NCBI GenBank assembly: GCA_027604685.1
Contig: JADHYX010000040.1
Coordinates: forward strand, 23,267 to 87,266
Length of the DNA stretch: 64,000 nt
DNA from: Lobulomyces angularis
Taxonomy: Eukaryota > Chytridiomycota > Chytridiomycetes > Lobulomycetales > Lobulomycetaceae
Direction: 5' to 3'
In this document: one piece after another, positions 1-12,996 of the stretch
Position numbering within the stretch: position 1 is the first letter of the stretch
How the letters are laid out: the number at the start of each line of letters is the position of its first letter
Translations under genes and position numbers: made by a program
The notes under the pieces: model-generated
What the model was told of the DNA's origin: nothing
Seen by the model: only the letters and a program-made list of their open reading frames with translations
Databases searched by the model: none

Positions 1-11
1 TAAGCTTTTAG

Positions 12-1526
12 ATTGACCCGAAAAGAGCTGTTCCTAAGTTAGAGCAGGAAAAAACTGAAAAAATTTTTGTGGGTGGAGTCAGTCCTGAAGTTAATGAAGA
101 GGAATTTAGTGACTACTTTAGTCAATTCGGGGGAGTTATTGATGCTACATTAATGATGGACAGGGATACCGGACGACCAAGAGGTTTCGGTTTTATTACA
201 TGTATGTTTTTTTTTTTTAGCTATATCGGTAATTTAACCTAATCTGAAGTTGAATCCTCTGAATGTGTTGATAGAGTTTTAACAAGGCAAGGATCTTTAT
301 ACATTAAAGACAAATTGGTAAAAGTTTAAGAGAGCAGCCACTTTACTGATTATGTTCATAAATAGGTCGAAGTAAAGAGAGCTCAACCAAAAGGTGGCAG
401 ACAGGGTTTTCAAAATCAAGCCCCTATTGTTCCCGCAGCTCCATTGATTAATCCAATGATGATGGGTAATTTGTTTATTTTTTTATATAATTTTGATATT
501 TTAAAGGGATGGGTGGTATGGGAATGATGGGAAATATGGGTGGTATGGGAAACCTTGGAGGACTAATGGGTGGAATTGGCGGAATGGGCGGAATGATGGG
601 AATGATGGGTGGTATGGGAAGAGGTAAGTTAAAAGTAAATGGATTCATAATGCTTTATTAAAGGGATGGGTAGAGGTATGGGTATGGGTATGGGTCCTGC
701 TGGATTCAATCCAAACTTCAATAATAATTTTAATAACAGTAATCCAATGAATAACAACCTTAATAATAATGTGGAGGATAACAATGACGACGATAACAAA
801 GATGGTGATGATAAATCTCCGAGAAATCGTGGAATGATGCCAAATCAAATGGGTTAGTAGAACTTTGCAGTTTTAATTAAATTTACATTTAGTTGGAGGC
901 TATAATAGGCAACAACAGATGTTTGGCAATTTCAACAGAGGATTTAACCCTGGAGGTTTTAACGGTGGATACATGAACCCACAAATGAATATGATGAGAC
1001 AAAACATGATGATGAACATGGGGCGAAATCAGGGTGGTTATGGCCAAGGGAACTTTGGCGGACCAGGAAACTTTAACCCTAATGGGTTTAACAATGCTGG
1101 GTTTAACAATAATCAAGGGAACTTCAATAATAATAACAACAACGAAGAGTCATTTGTAGATTCTGAAGAAGCAGATACAGATAACAAGAGAAAACCTTTT
1201 GATAAAGATAGGGATTCATCAGCAAAGCGAAGAAGAAGTAGAGATAGATCAAGAAACAGGTAATTAATCCGAAAAATTATTTAAGCATTCCTACGTTTGT
1301 TTTTCTAGGAGTAGAAGTAGATCAAGGTCTAGGGATAGGGATAGCAAAAGAAATAGAGATAGAGACAGGTTCATTTGGAGACATATTTTATACTAATATT
1401 TTTAGATCCTCTAGAGGTAAAGATGGATCATCTTCTAAAAGAGATGGTGAAGGTTCTGATGATAGGGGTAGCAACGAAAGAAGAGGTGCTGGAAGAAGTA
1501 GACATCACCCTTATTCTAGGAGTTAA
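12..1526 (+). CDS. Hrp1/hnRNP-type RNA-binding protein, 5'-partial
   Basis: The window opens at an intron end (acceptor AG at 10-11) inside this gene. The first exon reads IDPKRAVPK, the inter-RRM linker typical of Hrp1/Nab4, DAZAP1 and Musashi proteins, then a full second RRM with RNP2 (KIFVGGV, about 57-77) and RNP1 (RGFGFIT). RRM1 must lie upstream of the window. After the RRM come Met/Gly-rich repeats, Asn/Gly-rich repeats, and an Arg/Ser-rich tail ending SRHHPYSRS at 1526. I infer seven introns. The RRM intron starting near 204 must run past a T-rich AG and end at CTGAAG (about 251) to keep the frame, giving ITFESSECVDRVL. By family, such proteins bind nuclear pre-mRNA and act in 3'-end processing, splicing or export. 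The RS tail is unusual for Hrp1 itself and may reflect a splicing role. Confidence 0.85.
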
Positions 1527-1831
1527 GAAGAAATCAAGTTTTGCATTTTATAAAGTACTGTGTATGTAAATTTTTTCGGAAGGTGTTATAGTTTAATTTA
1601 TTTAGTTTTATATAAAATTTTAATATATAAAAGTTTTCCTTAGTAAGTTTTCTTTAGAAATGAAATTATGGAGCTTTAAATTAGTAGTTTAAATAACCTC
1701 TTCTTAATAACAATAAACTAATAGATGGAATTGAAATTTTTTTTTAAGTGTGATTGGTTAAAAAATAATAATATAAAATTAAAATTAACATTTAAGGTTT
1801 TTTTTATAAAAAAAACTGTAGAAAATCAAAG
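1527..1831. other. Intergenic spacer, no gene seen
   Basis: AT-rich spacer between two same-strand genes, with poly-T and poly-A runs. No coding-like reading frame was seen. It should hold the 3' end of the RNA-binding protein gene and the promoter of the next gene, but no specific site can be named. Confidence 0.6.
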
Positions 1832-4730
1832 ATGGAAACAGTAGAAAATTTTCTTACACCAGAATTGCGCATCAAATTGATAAATTATACTGATGCTACA
1901 TTAAGTTCAATGCAGCAACTTGCAAAAACAATTATATCTTTAAAAAAGAACTTTCATGATGCCAGTGAACCATATCCTTTTTTTATTCCTGACTATCTTA
2001 ATTTTGCGGTTTTAGCAGAAAAATACTATCACTACTATACAGTAATTGAATAATATTATATTGCAATAATACTTAACATGTTTTTTTTTAGCCAATTATA
2101 TTCTTATACTTATTATTGATTCTAACAATTTTGTCGATGATAGTAGTTTCGATTATGTATTGTTGCTGTGGACAGGTAATCCACTTTTCTAGTAAACTGC
2201 AAAAAATTTACTGCAGATAAAAAGGAATATACTAGATTTAGAAGAGCTGGTTACTCAAAATTCCAAAAAATTTATGCTTTACTGTTTTTTGTGTTGATAT
2301 TTATTACTCAACTTATTGCAGTAGTGGGTGGATTCCTTGGAGCTTCAACTTTTTCTAGAGGTTGGTAAAAAGTAATAAATTTTTTAAAACCATTTTTTTT
2401 TAAGGTGTCGAATTTTCCAAATCAAGCATTTTAACACTATCAAAAGACTACCAAACTTTCAAAATTGACAATTTGGATTCAGTCTTACACAAGACAGCAA
2501 ATTCTCTGAAATCAAATCTTAAAGAAAACATCAATTTAAACAATATCAGATCTCACATAGATGAATCAACCGAAAAGTTCTTCCTTGAAGTTCAAAATGC
2601 TGTAAAAAATGTTGGCGAAGTGTGTACAGATTTAAAGCAGGATTTAACTAAATTTCACGACGATGCCAATAAAGTAAACGAATTGACTTTATTGGTGAAA
2701 TCACGTACATAGTGATTTTTTTTTATATTTAACATAACTTCTTTTTTTAGGCTTGGACGAAATTGTGAAAAAAGTTTTTGAAATAAACGACATTCAGTCA
2801 GATACTAATGGAGGAAAGTTTAGACTTTTAGATGAATTTGAAATAAAAACAGGAGACCTTTTTAATACCATAGCAGATGTTGATGAAAAAATATTAAATA
2901 TTAATAAGAAATTTTTAGAATATATAAGCGATTACAATTTCAACGACATTAATAACATTATTACTTCAGATTTTGAAACATTAAATTCTTACATATCTGA
3001 AAATATGAAATCTGTAACAGAAGGTAACTTTAATGTAACCTATAGCAATATTTTTACTAATAATCACATTTTTTTTTTGTAGAAATCACTACTTTAACCT
3101 TAGCAAAAATAGATTTTGATCACAATGCTTTAGTTAATTTGACTAATATTTTTATGCATTCAGCCAACGAAACTAAAAAAATTTTTTCAGATAACAATAC
3201 TTTCACCAAATTTTTTAACTACATCAATGGAGTTAATTATGTTGCATTTTCTATTACACTGGCTCAGTTAATCTTTATAACTATTTTTATTGCCCGCTCC
3301 AAAATTGTGGCAGTAAGGAGGTAAAATATTTTATAACATTTGCTGTATTTATTTATTCAATAGATGCACTTTATTATTCACGTTTTTTTGGTTGGTACTT
3401 TCACTATTGCTATTAGCATATTTAGCAATAGGAACAACAATAAGTAATACTATTGTATATTGGACCAAAATCTTTAAATTCGAAAAAATAAAAAATAGGT
3501 GATGGTTGCCATTTCATTTATGAAAATAATTTGAATACAATGGGTGATTCTTATTCTGGATTATGGAAAGGCATAAGGAGTGTTCTAGATGAGTGCTACT
3601 ATGGAAACGATAATAAATCTTTTCAAAATACAGGATTTGATGTGAAAAACTCAGTAGAAAGTGCCATTATTTTACAAGACTGGATGTTCCCAGCCAAAAA
3701 GTTTACGTTTAAGTATTTATTTTATAGAAAAACAATTGTAATTAACGATTAATAGTGATGATATGCCAGGAATGACATATAAGTTTAAAACTATGTTGGG
3801 TGATTTCAATTCCCAAGACTTGGCACAGAACATTAACGAAGTTGTCAATACAAACTACTGGAAAACATTACCAGATGAGGAAGAAGTAAAAGCTATTAAT
3901 GCTACGATAAATTCAACTGCTTTTCAATTACAAAATGTGGGAACTATTTATGAATATTTTCCTAAACTTACTGGGGCTGATGATGTAATTCGAATTAATT
4001 TTTTCTTTGTAATCTTGCTTTTAGATAAGAATTAGTTTTGTTAAGGATGTTTTATCGAATCAAAAAGCTTATTTGAACTCAAGATTAAACACTGTGATTG
4101 ATGAAATTAAACAATCCTTAATTATGCAGAAGAATTTGAACACAGAGTTCATTGAAATTACCAAAAAGTTCAATGGCTTGAAAGTAAATATATATATTTT
4201 ACAACGAAATTTGAAACTAAAAAAAATTTTTAATACAGAATCTGCTTTATAAATTGAATGAAGAAAATAAAGTACTAAGTGATTTAGAATTAATAAAAAA
4301 TTCGGCGTATGCAAAGGTATTTTTCAAATTTAACAGAATATTTTGATTTATTGATTTAAAATTTAAGCTTTTAAATACCTTACCAACTTTGAGGTTAGAT
4401 GCGCTTAAAAACTCCTCAATAAGTCCTCAGCAAATACTGAATAAGGGGTTAACTTGTAAAGTTGTCAGTGAAGATTTATTTGCAGTTCAGAGTAGCGTTT
4501 GCAATGTTATGCTGTAATATAGCAAAAGCAAAAATTTAATAATTTTTTTTGTATTTAGAAACGGAGTGGACTATCTCTGGTTTGCGTTAATGATAATTTG
4601 TTTTAATGGATTGTTTTCCATTCCTATTTATGTCACTGCTTCAAATCATTTAGCAGACCTAAAAAAGGTTAAGGCAAATTTAGTTGAAAAGCCGTCAAAA
4701 AAAAAAAGCAAAAAATTATCAAAAAAATAA
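1832..4730 (+). CDS. Prominin-like five-span membrane protein
   Basis: Multi-exon gene starting METVENFLTPELR at 1832 and ending in a Lys-rich cytosolic tail (KKKSKKLSKK). Translated exons show five hydrophobic segments: IIFLYLLLILTILSMIVV (about 2095-2155), YALLFFVLIFITQLIAVV (about 2275-2325), AFSITLAQLIFITIFIA (about 3245-3295), FTFFWLVLSLLLLAYLAI (about 3375-3430) and LWFALMIICFNGLFSIP (about 4575-4630). A Cys-rich stretch (YCC...) follows TM1, and two long soluble loops separate TM2/TM3 and TM4/TM5. This is the prominin layout: outside N-terminus, Cys-rich first cytosolic loop, two large extracellular loops, inside C-terminus. Prominins mark membrane protrusions and cilia in animals. Tweety-type proteins share the five-span plan, so the family call rests on topology. 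The exact donor after TM1 is uncertain. Confidence 0.55.
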
Positions 4731-4941
4731 TTTTACTTAATTCTATTTTTTTTTATTGTATTTTATTCTTAATTTTGTAGATTTTTATAATTTTATTGCA
4801 TAACCATTAAAAACCAGTAATTCTTTTATAAACTTTCATTTTTAAAAATATTTTTTAAAATAAAAAAAAATATGAAAATTATGCCAATCAAAGAAAAAAA
4901 ATAAAATTAATTTAATTTAGTTAATTTTTTATTTTGTTTAA

Positions 4942-5668
4942 ATGGGTTGCTCTCCATCAAAAAATGAAAATAATCAAATAAAAAAAAGCACAACCGAAGA
5001 TCAAAAAATAGTTGACCCCAACATTGATGCAGATATTATTAGGGTAATTGGTGTTCTTTTAAGTTGTATTAACATAATAATTTTTAGGTTTTTAATAAAA
5101 TAGATATAAATAAATCAGGTAATTTAACATTAGATAAAATAGATTTTTTAAAACAACATGACTTTTTTTAGGAAATATATCTTTAAGTGAAGTAGATTTT
5201 GTGATAAATGACATTTTACCAGGTTTCAATTTTGACAGAAAAACAGTTGTTTTGGCTTATAAGGCTGCTGATGTTGACCAATCTGGCGAAATTGAATTAA
5301 ACGAATTCAAAAGACTGATCCAATTATTACAGATTTATTCTAAATTCAATAAACTTTTTGAGAAATTAGATAAAAATCATGACAAAAAAATAAGTTTTGA
5401 AGAGTTTAAGGAAGGTATTATTAATATCATAATATTGTCAATCTTGATAAAATTATAAAAAAGGACACAAAATAATTGGAATGAAGACTACACATTCAAA
5501 AAAATTATTTGAAGAATACAAACTTATAGATGTGGACAACAGTGGATACATACAATTTGATGAGGTAAATAAGGATTAATATAAAATATAATCATTAATA
5601 AATATTCGCGCTAGCTCTGTTTGTATTTGGCCAAAAAGTATTATGTAGAAGCAAAATTGGCTCAATAG
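4942..5668 (+). CDS. Acylated EF-hand calcium-binding protein
   Basis: About 180-residue protein in four or five exons, starting MGCSPSKNENN. Gly2-Cys3-Ser6 is the classic dual N-myristoylation/palmitoylation signal, so membrane tethering is likely. Four EF-hand loops follow: DINKSGNISLSE, DVDQSGEIELNE, DKNHDKKISFEE and DVDNSGYIQFDE, each with acidic residues at loop positions 1 and 12. The last exon (about 5615-5668) gives LCLYLAKKYYVEAKLAQ. The layout resembles the calcineurin B / NCS / calmodulin-like group, but no specific member is recognised. A close paralogue lies at 32249-33324 with matching EF hands (SFEEFK, the hydrophobic 'RLI.LL' helix) but a different N-terminus. Probable role: calcium sensor at a membrane. 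Confidence 0.8.
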
Positions 5669-6109
5669 GGAAAATTTTTTGTTAATTTTCAGTTTTACAT
5701 TTAGTTTTTTTAAAAAATTTAAATTATCTCTACTTAAAATGGTTGTATTTTAATTAATATTCAATAACATCTAGTGCTAAAATTTTTGAAAAATATATTT
5801 CATATTTTTTATTTCAGAACCTGTTGTCCAGAGTTAAAAAAAAAAAAGTTGTCATTTCTATGTTTTTCTTCTAGGTTAAACAATCTTATGACAAATTTAT
5901 TCTAGAATTTAAATTATTGTTCTGAAATTTCCACAAGCTACTAGAATCAACTGCCTATTTTGGGAATTTTTTATTTTTAGCTTTGTTGTTCTGATTCTAG
6001 AAACTTAAATCACTTATAAAAAGAGCAAAAAGAAACATGTGAAAAGATCATTAAGTAAAAAAAAAAATAACTTATTACTAAAATCTTTAAAAAAAAAAAT
6101 CTAATCGAA
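5669..6109. other. Intergenic spacer, no gene seen
   Basis: AT-rich spacer of about 440 bp between the EF-hand gene and the TPPP gene. No coding-like frame was seen on either strand. Confidence 0.6.
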
Positions 6110-7277
6110 ATGGCAACTGTACAAGATCTTTACGAAATATTTGAATCATTCTGCTCATTTGGTTCCACCAGAAATCTAGCTACTGGTTCTAATGACATGT
6201 TAAATGGAGTTACCATGGATGTAAGTACCCAAAAAAATGAATCATAATTAAGTTTGTTTCTTAAAAACAATTTTAGAACCAAAAATTCAGTAAATTTGCA
6301 AAAGACTGCAAAATTGTTGATGGCAAAAAAATTACTACAACTGACTGTGATATCCTCTTTAACAAAGTAAAAGCAAAGGGTGCTAGAAGATTAGATTTTG
6401 AAGGATTCCAAACTGCTTTTCAACAATTAGCTGATAAAAAATACCCAGGTAGAAATCCAAAGGAAGCTTATGATACTTTGTTAAACCACATTGTTGATAA
6501 GGGTCCAATCGCTCGTGGAACCGTAAGTCTAAGAATGGCCAAAAAATTAAATAAAGTACTGTTTTTTAATAGATCACTGAAGCAAATGGTGTCTATGACA
6601 AATTAACAAACACTAATTTATACACTGGTAGCCACAAGGAAAGATTTGATGAATCTGGAGTTGGTAAAGGTGCTGCTGGACGTCAAATGATTGACAGTAC
6701 CACTGCGAACTTAAGCCAACTAGTCAACAGAAATACCAATTCCAACGTTCCTAATAACACTTACTGTGGTACTCCAGTTGCTGCAAAAAAGAGAGGCACC
6801 ACTGCAATTGTAACTGCAAGCACTGAAAGTTTAGGTAAAGAACAATAAAATTTTTATGAGATTTATTAAAAATTGCTAATTTTTTTATTAAAAAAGAAAT
6901 CAAAGCACAACCAAAGTTAAAAAAGGCAGATGTGCACAACTCCAACTCCTCTTTGAAAAGTTCAAATACTTCACTTGCAACAAAATCTACCACCAATGTT
7001 TCAAAATCAAATTCCAGCTTAAACAAACCAACTACTTCCACTAAAACTTTTACTACTAGTGTATGTATTCCTAATTGTGTTGTAATATAACATTAAAATC
7101 CAATTTTAATTATAGAAACCAAGTGGTTCAGTTTTTGATCGCTTAACTGATGTTAAGGGTTACACTGGTGCACACAAAGAAAGATTTAACAGTGATGGAA
7201 CTGGTAAAGGGATCTCTGGTAGAACCTACAACAATGAAGGAGGTAAACAATTGTCCTCAATGGTTAGCAGAAGTTAA
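6110..7277 (+). CDS. TPPP/p25-alpha tubulin polymerization-promoting protein
   Basis: Starts [18 protein letters not shown]. The p25-alpha core covers about residues 1-115, with [20 protein letters not shown] and the helix [20 protein letters not shown]. It is followed by the family's C-terminal signature [17 protein letters not shown] (near 6620-6670). After a Ser/Thr/Lys-rich linker the signature occurs again as [17 protein letters not shown] (about 7160-7215), ending SSMVSRS. Animal TPPPs carry this C-terminal motif once. TPPPs bind and bundle microtubules, and in protists and chytrids their presence tracks with having a flagellum (known from the family), so this gene supports a zoosporic organism. 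It has at least four introns. The linker shares a Ser-Asn-Lys motif with the EF-hand protein at 32249. Confidence 0.9.
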
Positions 7278-7787
7278 ATTAGAACATCAAATTGTTTTTT
7301 TTAATGGATGCCTTTTTTTAAACAATATACCAACAAAAATACCCTATTTTATTAGATAGAATTTTTTAAAATAAAAATTTTATAAAACAGAAAATTATCT
7401 TCTTTCCTTTTTTTAACTAAAAACTCTGAGCATCAAAAAAAAAAAATAAGAAAAAAATTGGTTTTTATTAAAGAAACTTGCCACAATAAAGTAGAAATAA
7501 AAGCAATAATTAAAAATATTTGTTATCATACATTAAATGTAATAAAATAAAATATATTGTGTTTAAAATTCGTAAGGTGTTCAAATTTATTTAAATTTTT
7601 TTATAATATTTAAAGTTTATCTTTTTGACTGTGAGTTATTAACCAAAAAGAAAAAATAATAACCTAAAAAATAATTTATTTTTAAATATTATTAAAGATC
7701 TGAATAAAATAAAAATAAAAAAAAAAAACCATATGCTGGTAGAAACTAGTATGAGTAAAAGAAAATTATTTTTTTTTAAGTGATTCT
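7278..7787. other. Intergenic spacer between converging genes
   Basis: Very AT-rich 3'-to-3' spacer between TPPP (plus) and the Rab gene (minus), rich in A and T homopolymers. No gene was seen. It should contain both poly(A) sites. Confidence 0.6.
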
Positions 7788-9229
<1,442 letters not shown>

Positions 9230-11320
9230 ATGCGATCAAAGAACTTTATATTTTTACTTCAAATAGTGTTTTGCTTAATTATTTTGAAGATCGGAATAAT
9301 TTTAAATGAGAAGGAAATTATAGAAAAAAATGAAAAATTTTTTTCTTTTAGGTTAAAATCATCAAGCGTAACAACCAACTTCAAATATTTAATAAATTTT
9401 CCAACAACTTTAAATAACAAGAGGAGATTGAAAATGAATAACGCCTACACTCATTCTGATGAGTTAAAGATTGAGAGCAACGTGTATTCATCTTCTTTTC
9501 GCTGGAACAAAAAAGAAACAAAACTTGAACTAATCTGGTATGCAAATTAATTTATTTTGCTTCAATACAACGAAAAATTTAAAGGAAAAAAAAAAAAAAA
9601 AAAACAACGATTTTTAAACTTTGCAAACAAATCTTTATATTATTTAAGGGATGCTATTCTTAGAATATATAGATTAGATATACTAACGGAAAGAACAAAC
9701 TTTGATAATTTAAATCTTGACACTTACTATTTGAAAAATAACGTAAATGATACCACACCTAATATTCAAGCAGTTGATAATTTTAGAAAAAAAAGACCAG
9801 TGCAAAACTATTATATATTAAATGGATACTTGCAAAGTCCTAGAACCCAGAAACAAATAATCTTATTACCAGAAGAAGTCAGCAGTGAAACATCTGATTC
9901 GGTGAAAAACTGTGAAATAACTTTGGTAAAAATATTTTACTACTTTCTGGATTTAGTAATTAATGATCATCGATTTTTTTAGGCGACTCATTTATCGATA
10001 ATGGATTTGCATAATCTTGAATCTATAACTTATTACTGGACTGGACCAATTTCCGCTGCTAGTAATATAGAATATTTTTAATTCTTAAGACTTATCCATT
10101 TTTTACAATTCCTTACTTTGAAGTCTACATTAATGATCCCAATGAATTAAAAAATGCTGAAAAGTTTTTGTTAGCTTATCACCAAAAGTTTGAGGAACTG
10201 AGAAGGGCTAGAGTTGATATGCATATATTATTGGGAAAAAAATTTACAGATTTTTTAAGAAGCAAAGTTGATAAGGAACATCCATACGATTTTTTGTATC
10301 CAATAAACTCATTAAAAAACCTGGCGGTTTCCCAAAGCAAAACTGAATTAATTTTAGTGATGGACAGTCAGTACTTGCCTTCTAAAGATTTTTATGCAAA
10401 AACTTGTGGAAAAATGGATTTCATGAATAGAAATTTAAAAATGAGACCAACTTTATATATTATACCAGCATTTGAGTTTCCAATATGGAATAAGAATAAT
10501 GACTTTTTGGAAGTATCAGAAAGTTTAGATAGTCAGTCAAAATTAGAAAAAAGTTTTGAATTTAATGATTTTTTTTCTATTTGTTCCAAATCAAATTTGG
10601 TGCCTGAAGGTATTAAAATTTTTATTGAAATTGTTTTAAATTGTTCATGATCAATCATTTTTTAGGCAGCTTTGGTTTAAAAAGAAATCATAAAAAAGGT
10701 GGCTATCCAACCGTCAGCAACAAGGACGCTGAAAAGTGGTGCAAAGGAGGCATAAATCATCCAGTAAAATAAAAAAATTTACTTTTTTTTATCTTCAAAA
10801 TTCAATAAAATTTTTTCTTTCAAAAAAAAGAACTGGCTACAATTATCAAAAAATAACGCACAATTGAATTACCCTAAGTGGATGAAAAGTGTTAAACCAT
10901 ATCAAATTCGATTAGATTTAAATAGCCTAAAAGTATTTGAGCCAACCTGGTTAGGGGCAAAATCACAAATTCCCAGTATTATATAGAATTTTAAAAAATT
11001 CCAATTTTAATTTTAATTTTTTTTTTTTAGTTTTTGATGAAAGATTTTTAGGAGGACCATATTCTAGACGACCAGTGATTATTGATTCAGCATTTATGAA
11101 TTATCAACTGATGGTGCTGGATGAGGTATTTCTAATAAAAAGACGGCATATAAAGGAAAGTAGAAACGAGGGAGGACTGCAACTTGAAATCGTAAGAGAC
11201 ATACTACAGTCAACATTGAGTGATTTTCAAAGCAGGAATAAAGAAAGATATGGTAGAAACTTTAGATTTAAACGACTAGTTTTTGGTGGAGATTTGTTTT
11301 ACAATGAAGGATTTTATTAG
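9230..11320 (+). CDS. GT49 (LARGE-type) Golgi glycosyltransferase
   Basis: The start is set at the ATG at 9230, which places a type II signal anchor (FIFLLQIVFCLIILKIGIIL, residues about 5-24) at the N-terminus, as expected for a Golgi enzyme. Downstream exons show the Glyco_transf_49 pattern: TYYWTGPISAA, IYINDPNELK, DFLYPINSLKNLAVSQSKTE, then LILVMDSQYLPS (the DxD-type metal-binding position reads DSQ here), TLYIIPAFEFPIW and FDERFLGGPYSRR near the end. LARGE/B4GAT1 enzymes add glucuronic acid or xylose to glycans; the substrate here is unknown. The intron at about 10070 must use the acceptor in CTTTGAAG (about 10132) to keep frame, giving ISAA-IYINDP. The DxD aspartate pattern being DSQ is worth checking for activity. 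Confidence 0.8.
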
Positions 11321-11688
11321 TTTGAAGTTATTGGAATTGTCACATTCACTATAAATTTTTTATATTTTTTTTTAATAGAATTGTATTTAGAGTTTAGAGA
11401 GCCAAACTGAAATAATTAACTTCAGCAAATTTTCTTGTTTGTTAAAGAGTTAAAGGTCTGTAGCAAATGGCATATTATTTTTCAACGTTTCTTTTTCCTT
11501 TCTTTAATTAATTTTGATCCAACAAAATGAAACTGCTTTTGTAATATGTCGGTCAATTAGTTAGCGATAAATATTTTTGAAAACTTCACAGGCTCTTTAT
11601 GATAACCCAGACTATTAATTAGTTTAGTGTCAAAACTGTATCAGTTCAGTTTTGGTTTAGTTTCAACCTTCCTAATTTGTAAGTTAAT

Positions 11689-12128
11689 CCAGTTGTGTGA
11701 ACTTTAAGTTAAAGTTGTCAAATTTAGCGTTACTCATTGTACTGGATAGCTTTTCAGCTGGATTTTATGAAATGCACATGAAGGTGCCTATTGTGCCCTA
11801 CTTTTTGAAAATGTAATGGAGAGTTTATGCATTAGATACTTGCCAGTGGAATGCAGCCAACGCAATATGTGCTTACGGTAATAAAACAGCAGTTTGGATA
11901 CTCTATTCAAAAAAGTGAAGGATTTCATTATGCACCTGATAATAAATAGATGGAGTTAAATGCATCAAAAAAATTACTTCCCGGTTAAAGAATCTGTGTG
12001 ATCAATGTATTACCGTTGGAGAAAGAGTTCCTGTCAACCCGCAATACAGTGAGTTGATGCATCAATCACCAGAAAATCGTCAATTATTACATGTTAAGAT
12101 AATAAATTATGTGCTATCAATAATGTAG
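11689..12128 (+). pseudogene. Broken coding relic, family unknown
   Basis: Plus-strand translation gives coding-like pieces in this otherwise non-coding region. Part 1 (to 11816) ends SAGFYEMHMKVPIVPYFLKM then an in-frame TAA. Part 2 continues in the same frame as WRVYALDTCQWNAANAICAY and on to ILYSKK (about 11817-11913). Part 3 is in another frame (11952-12128): GVKCIKKITSRLKNLCDQC, then VNPQYSELMHQSPENRQLL, closing with TAG. Amino-acid composition and local base content differ from the neighbouring spacer. I do not recognise the family. It could be a decayed gene or transposon, or a small gene whose introns I cannot place. Confidence 0.35.
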
Positions 12129-12950
12129 TGTTTTTATTTATTTTGCTAAGATAGATATCTTTCAACTTTTTTATTTACAAACACTTAATCTAAACACTAT
12201 AACCAATGGTATTTTTTTTTTTTGTTTTGACGCAAAATAAATTTTTGCTTAAAATTGGAAATCAATCAAATCTTGGAAGACTCATCCTTTTAGGCAAAAT
12301 AGATGATGTTTAACTATTGACTTTACTTTTCAATACCAAAAAGTTGTTTTTTTTATAAAAAAACAAATTGAAAATTTGAAAAGTTATTTTCATTGCAGTT
12401 ATTTCTAATACTTTAAATCATCAACCAATTTTAAGGAATTTTTTTTACTTAAACAGATAATGGAAAAATATAGATACGTAAAGTTGCTAAAAACAATTAG
12501 TAACAAATTATTTGTAGCAAACTGAGCTATTATTTTAAATGGAATAGCCATTTTCAGAATTTCTTTTTTATTTGAATGTTTGTAATATTCCCATTTCTTT
12601 TTCATAATTGATAATCCGAAATCTTGGCACTCATTTTACATCTGTTGAAACTTAAAATTTCTGCTATTATTATATAACTGGATTTCTCTTGTTTTGAATA
12701 ATTAATGTGACTGGAAGATAGCATTTTTTGATTTAACTATTGTTGTGTAATTTATTGAAGTACGGGAATGCAGGATACATTTTAATTAATTCAGAATGAT
12801 GTTAAATATTTTTTTTATTGGAAAAAGCATTACTTTTTTATAGATATTTTGGTTTTTCTTTGACAAAAAATTGCAATCCTTTCAAATACCTTTTCTGTTT
12901 TTTAAGTTTATTCTTTTTCTTTTACTGTTTACTGTTGGAGGAGTTATAAT

Positions 12951-12996
12951 AATGAGGTATTGGAGGGTATTGGAAGGTATTGGAGGGTATTGGAGT
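12951..12996 (+). repeat. G-rich 10-bp minisatellite
   Basis: Four to five tandem copies of a unit close to TGGAGGGTAT (TGGAGGGTAT, TGGAAGGTAT, TGGAGGGTAT, then TGGAGTAGGT). It stands out as a rare G-rich tract in very AT-rich DNA. Confidence 0.8.

Noticed and set aside
10060..10135. GC-AG or 28-32-nt intron in the GT49 gene
   Set aside because: A short GT-AG intron breaks the frame and a GC-AG one was considered. A normal ~62-nt GT-AG intron ending at CTTTGAAG restores GPISAA-IYINDPNE, matching the family.
12405..12605. Minus-strand 66-residue frame
   Set aside because: Composition (Lys, Asn, Ile, Phe) is that of random AT-rich sequence. No splice context, no domain.
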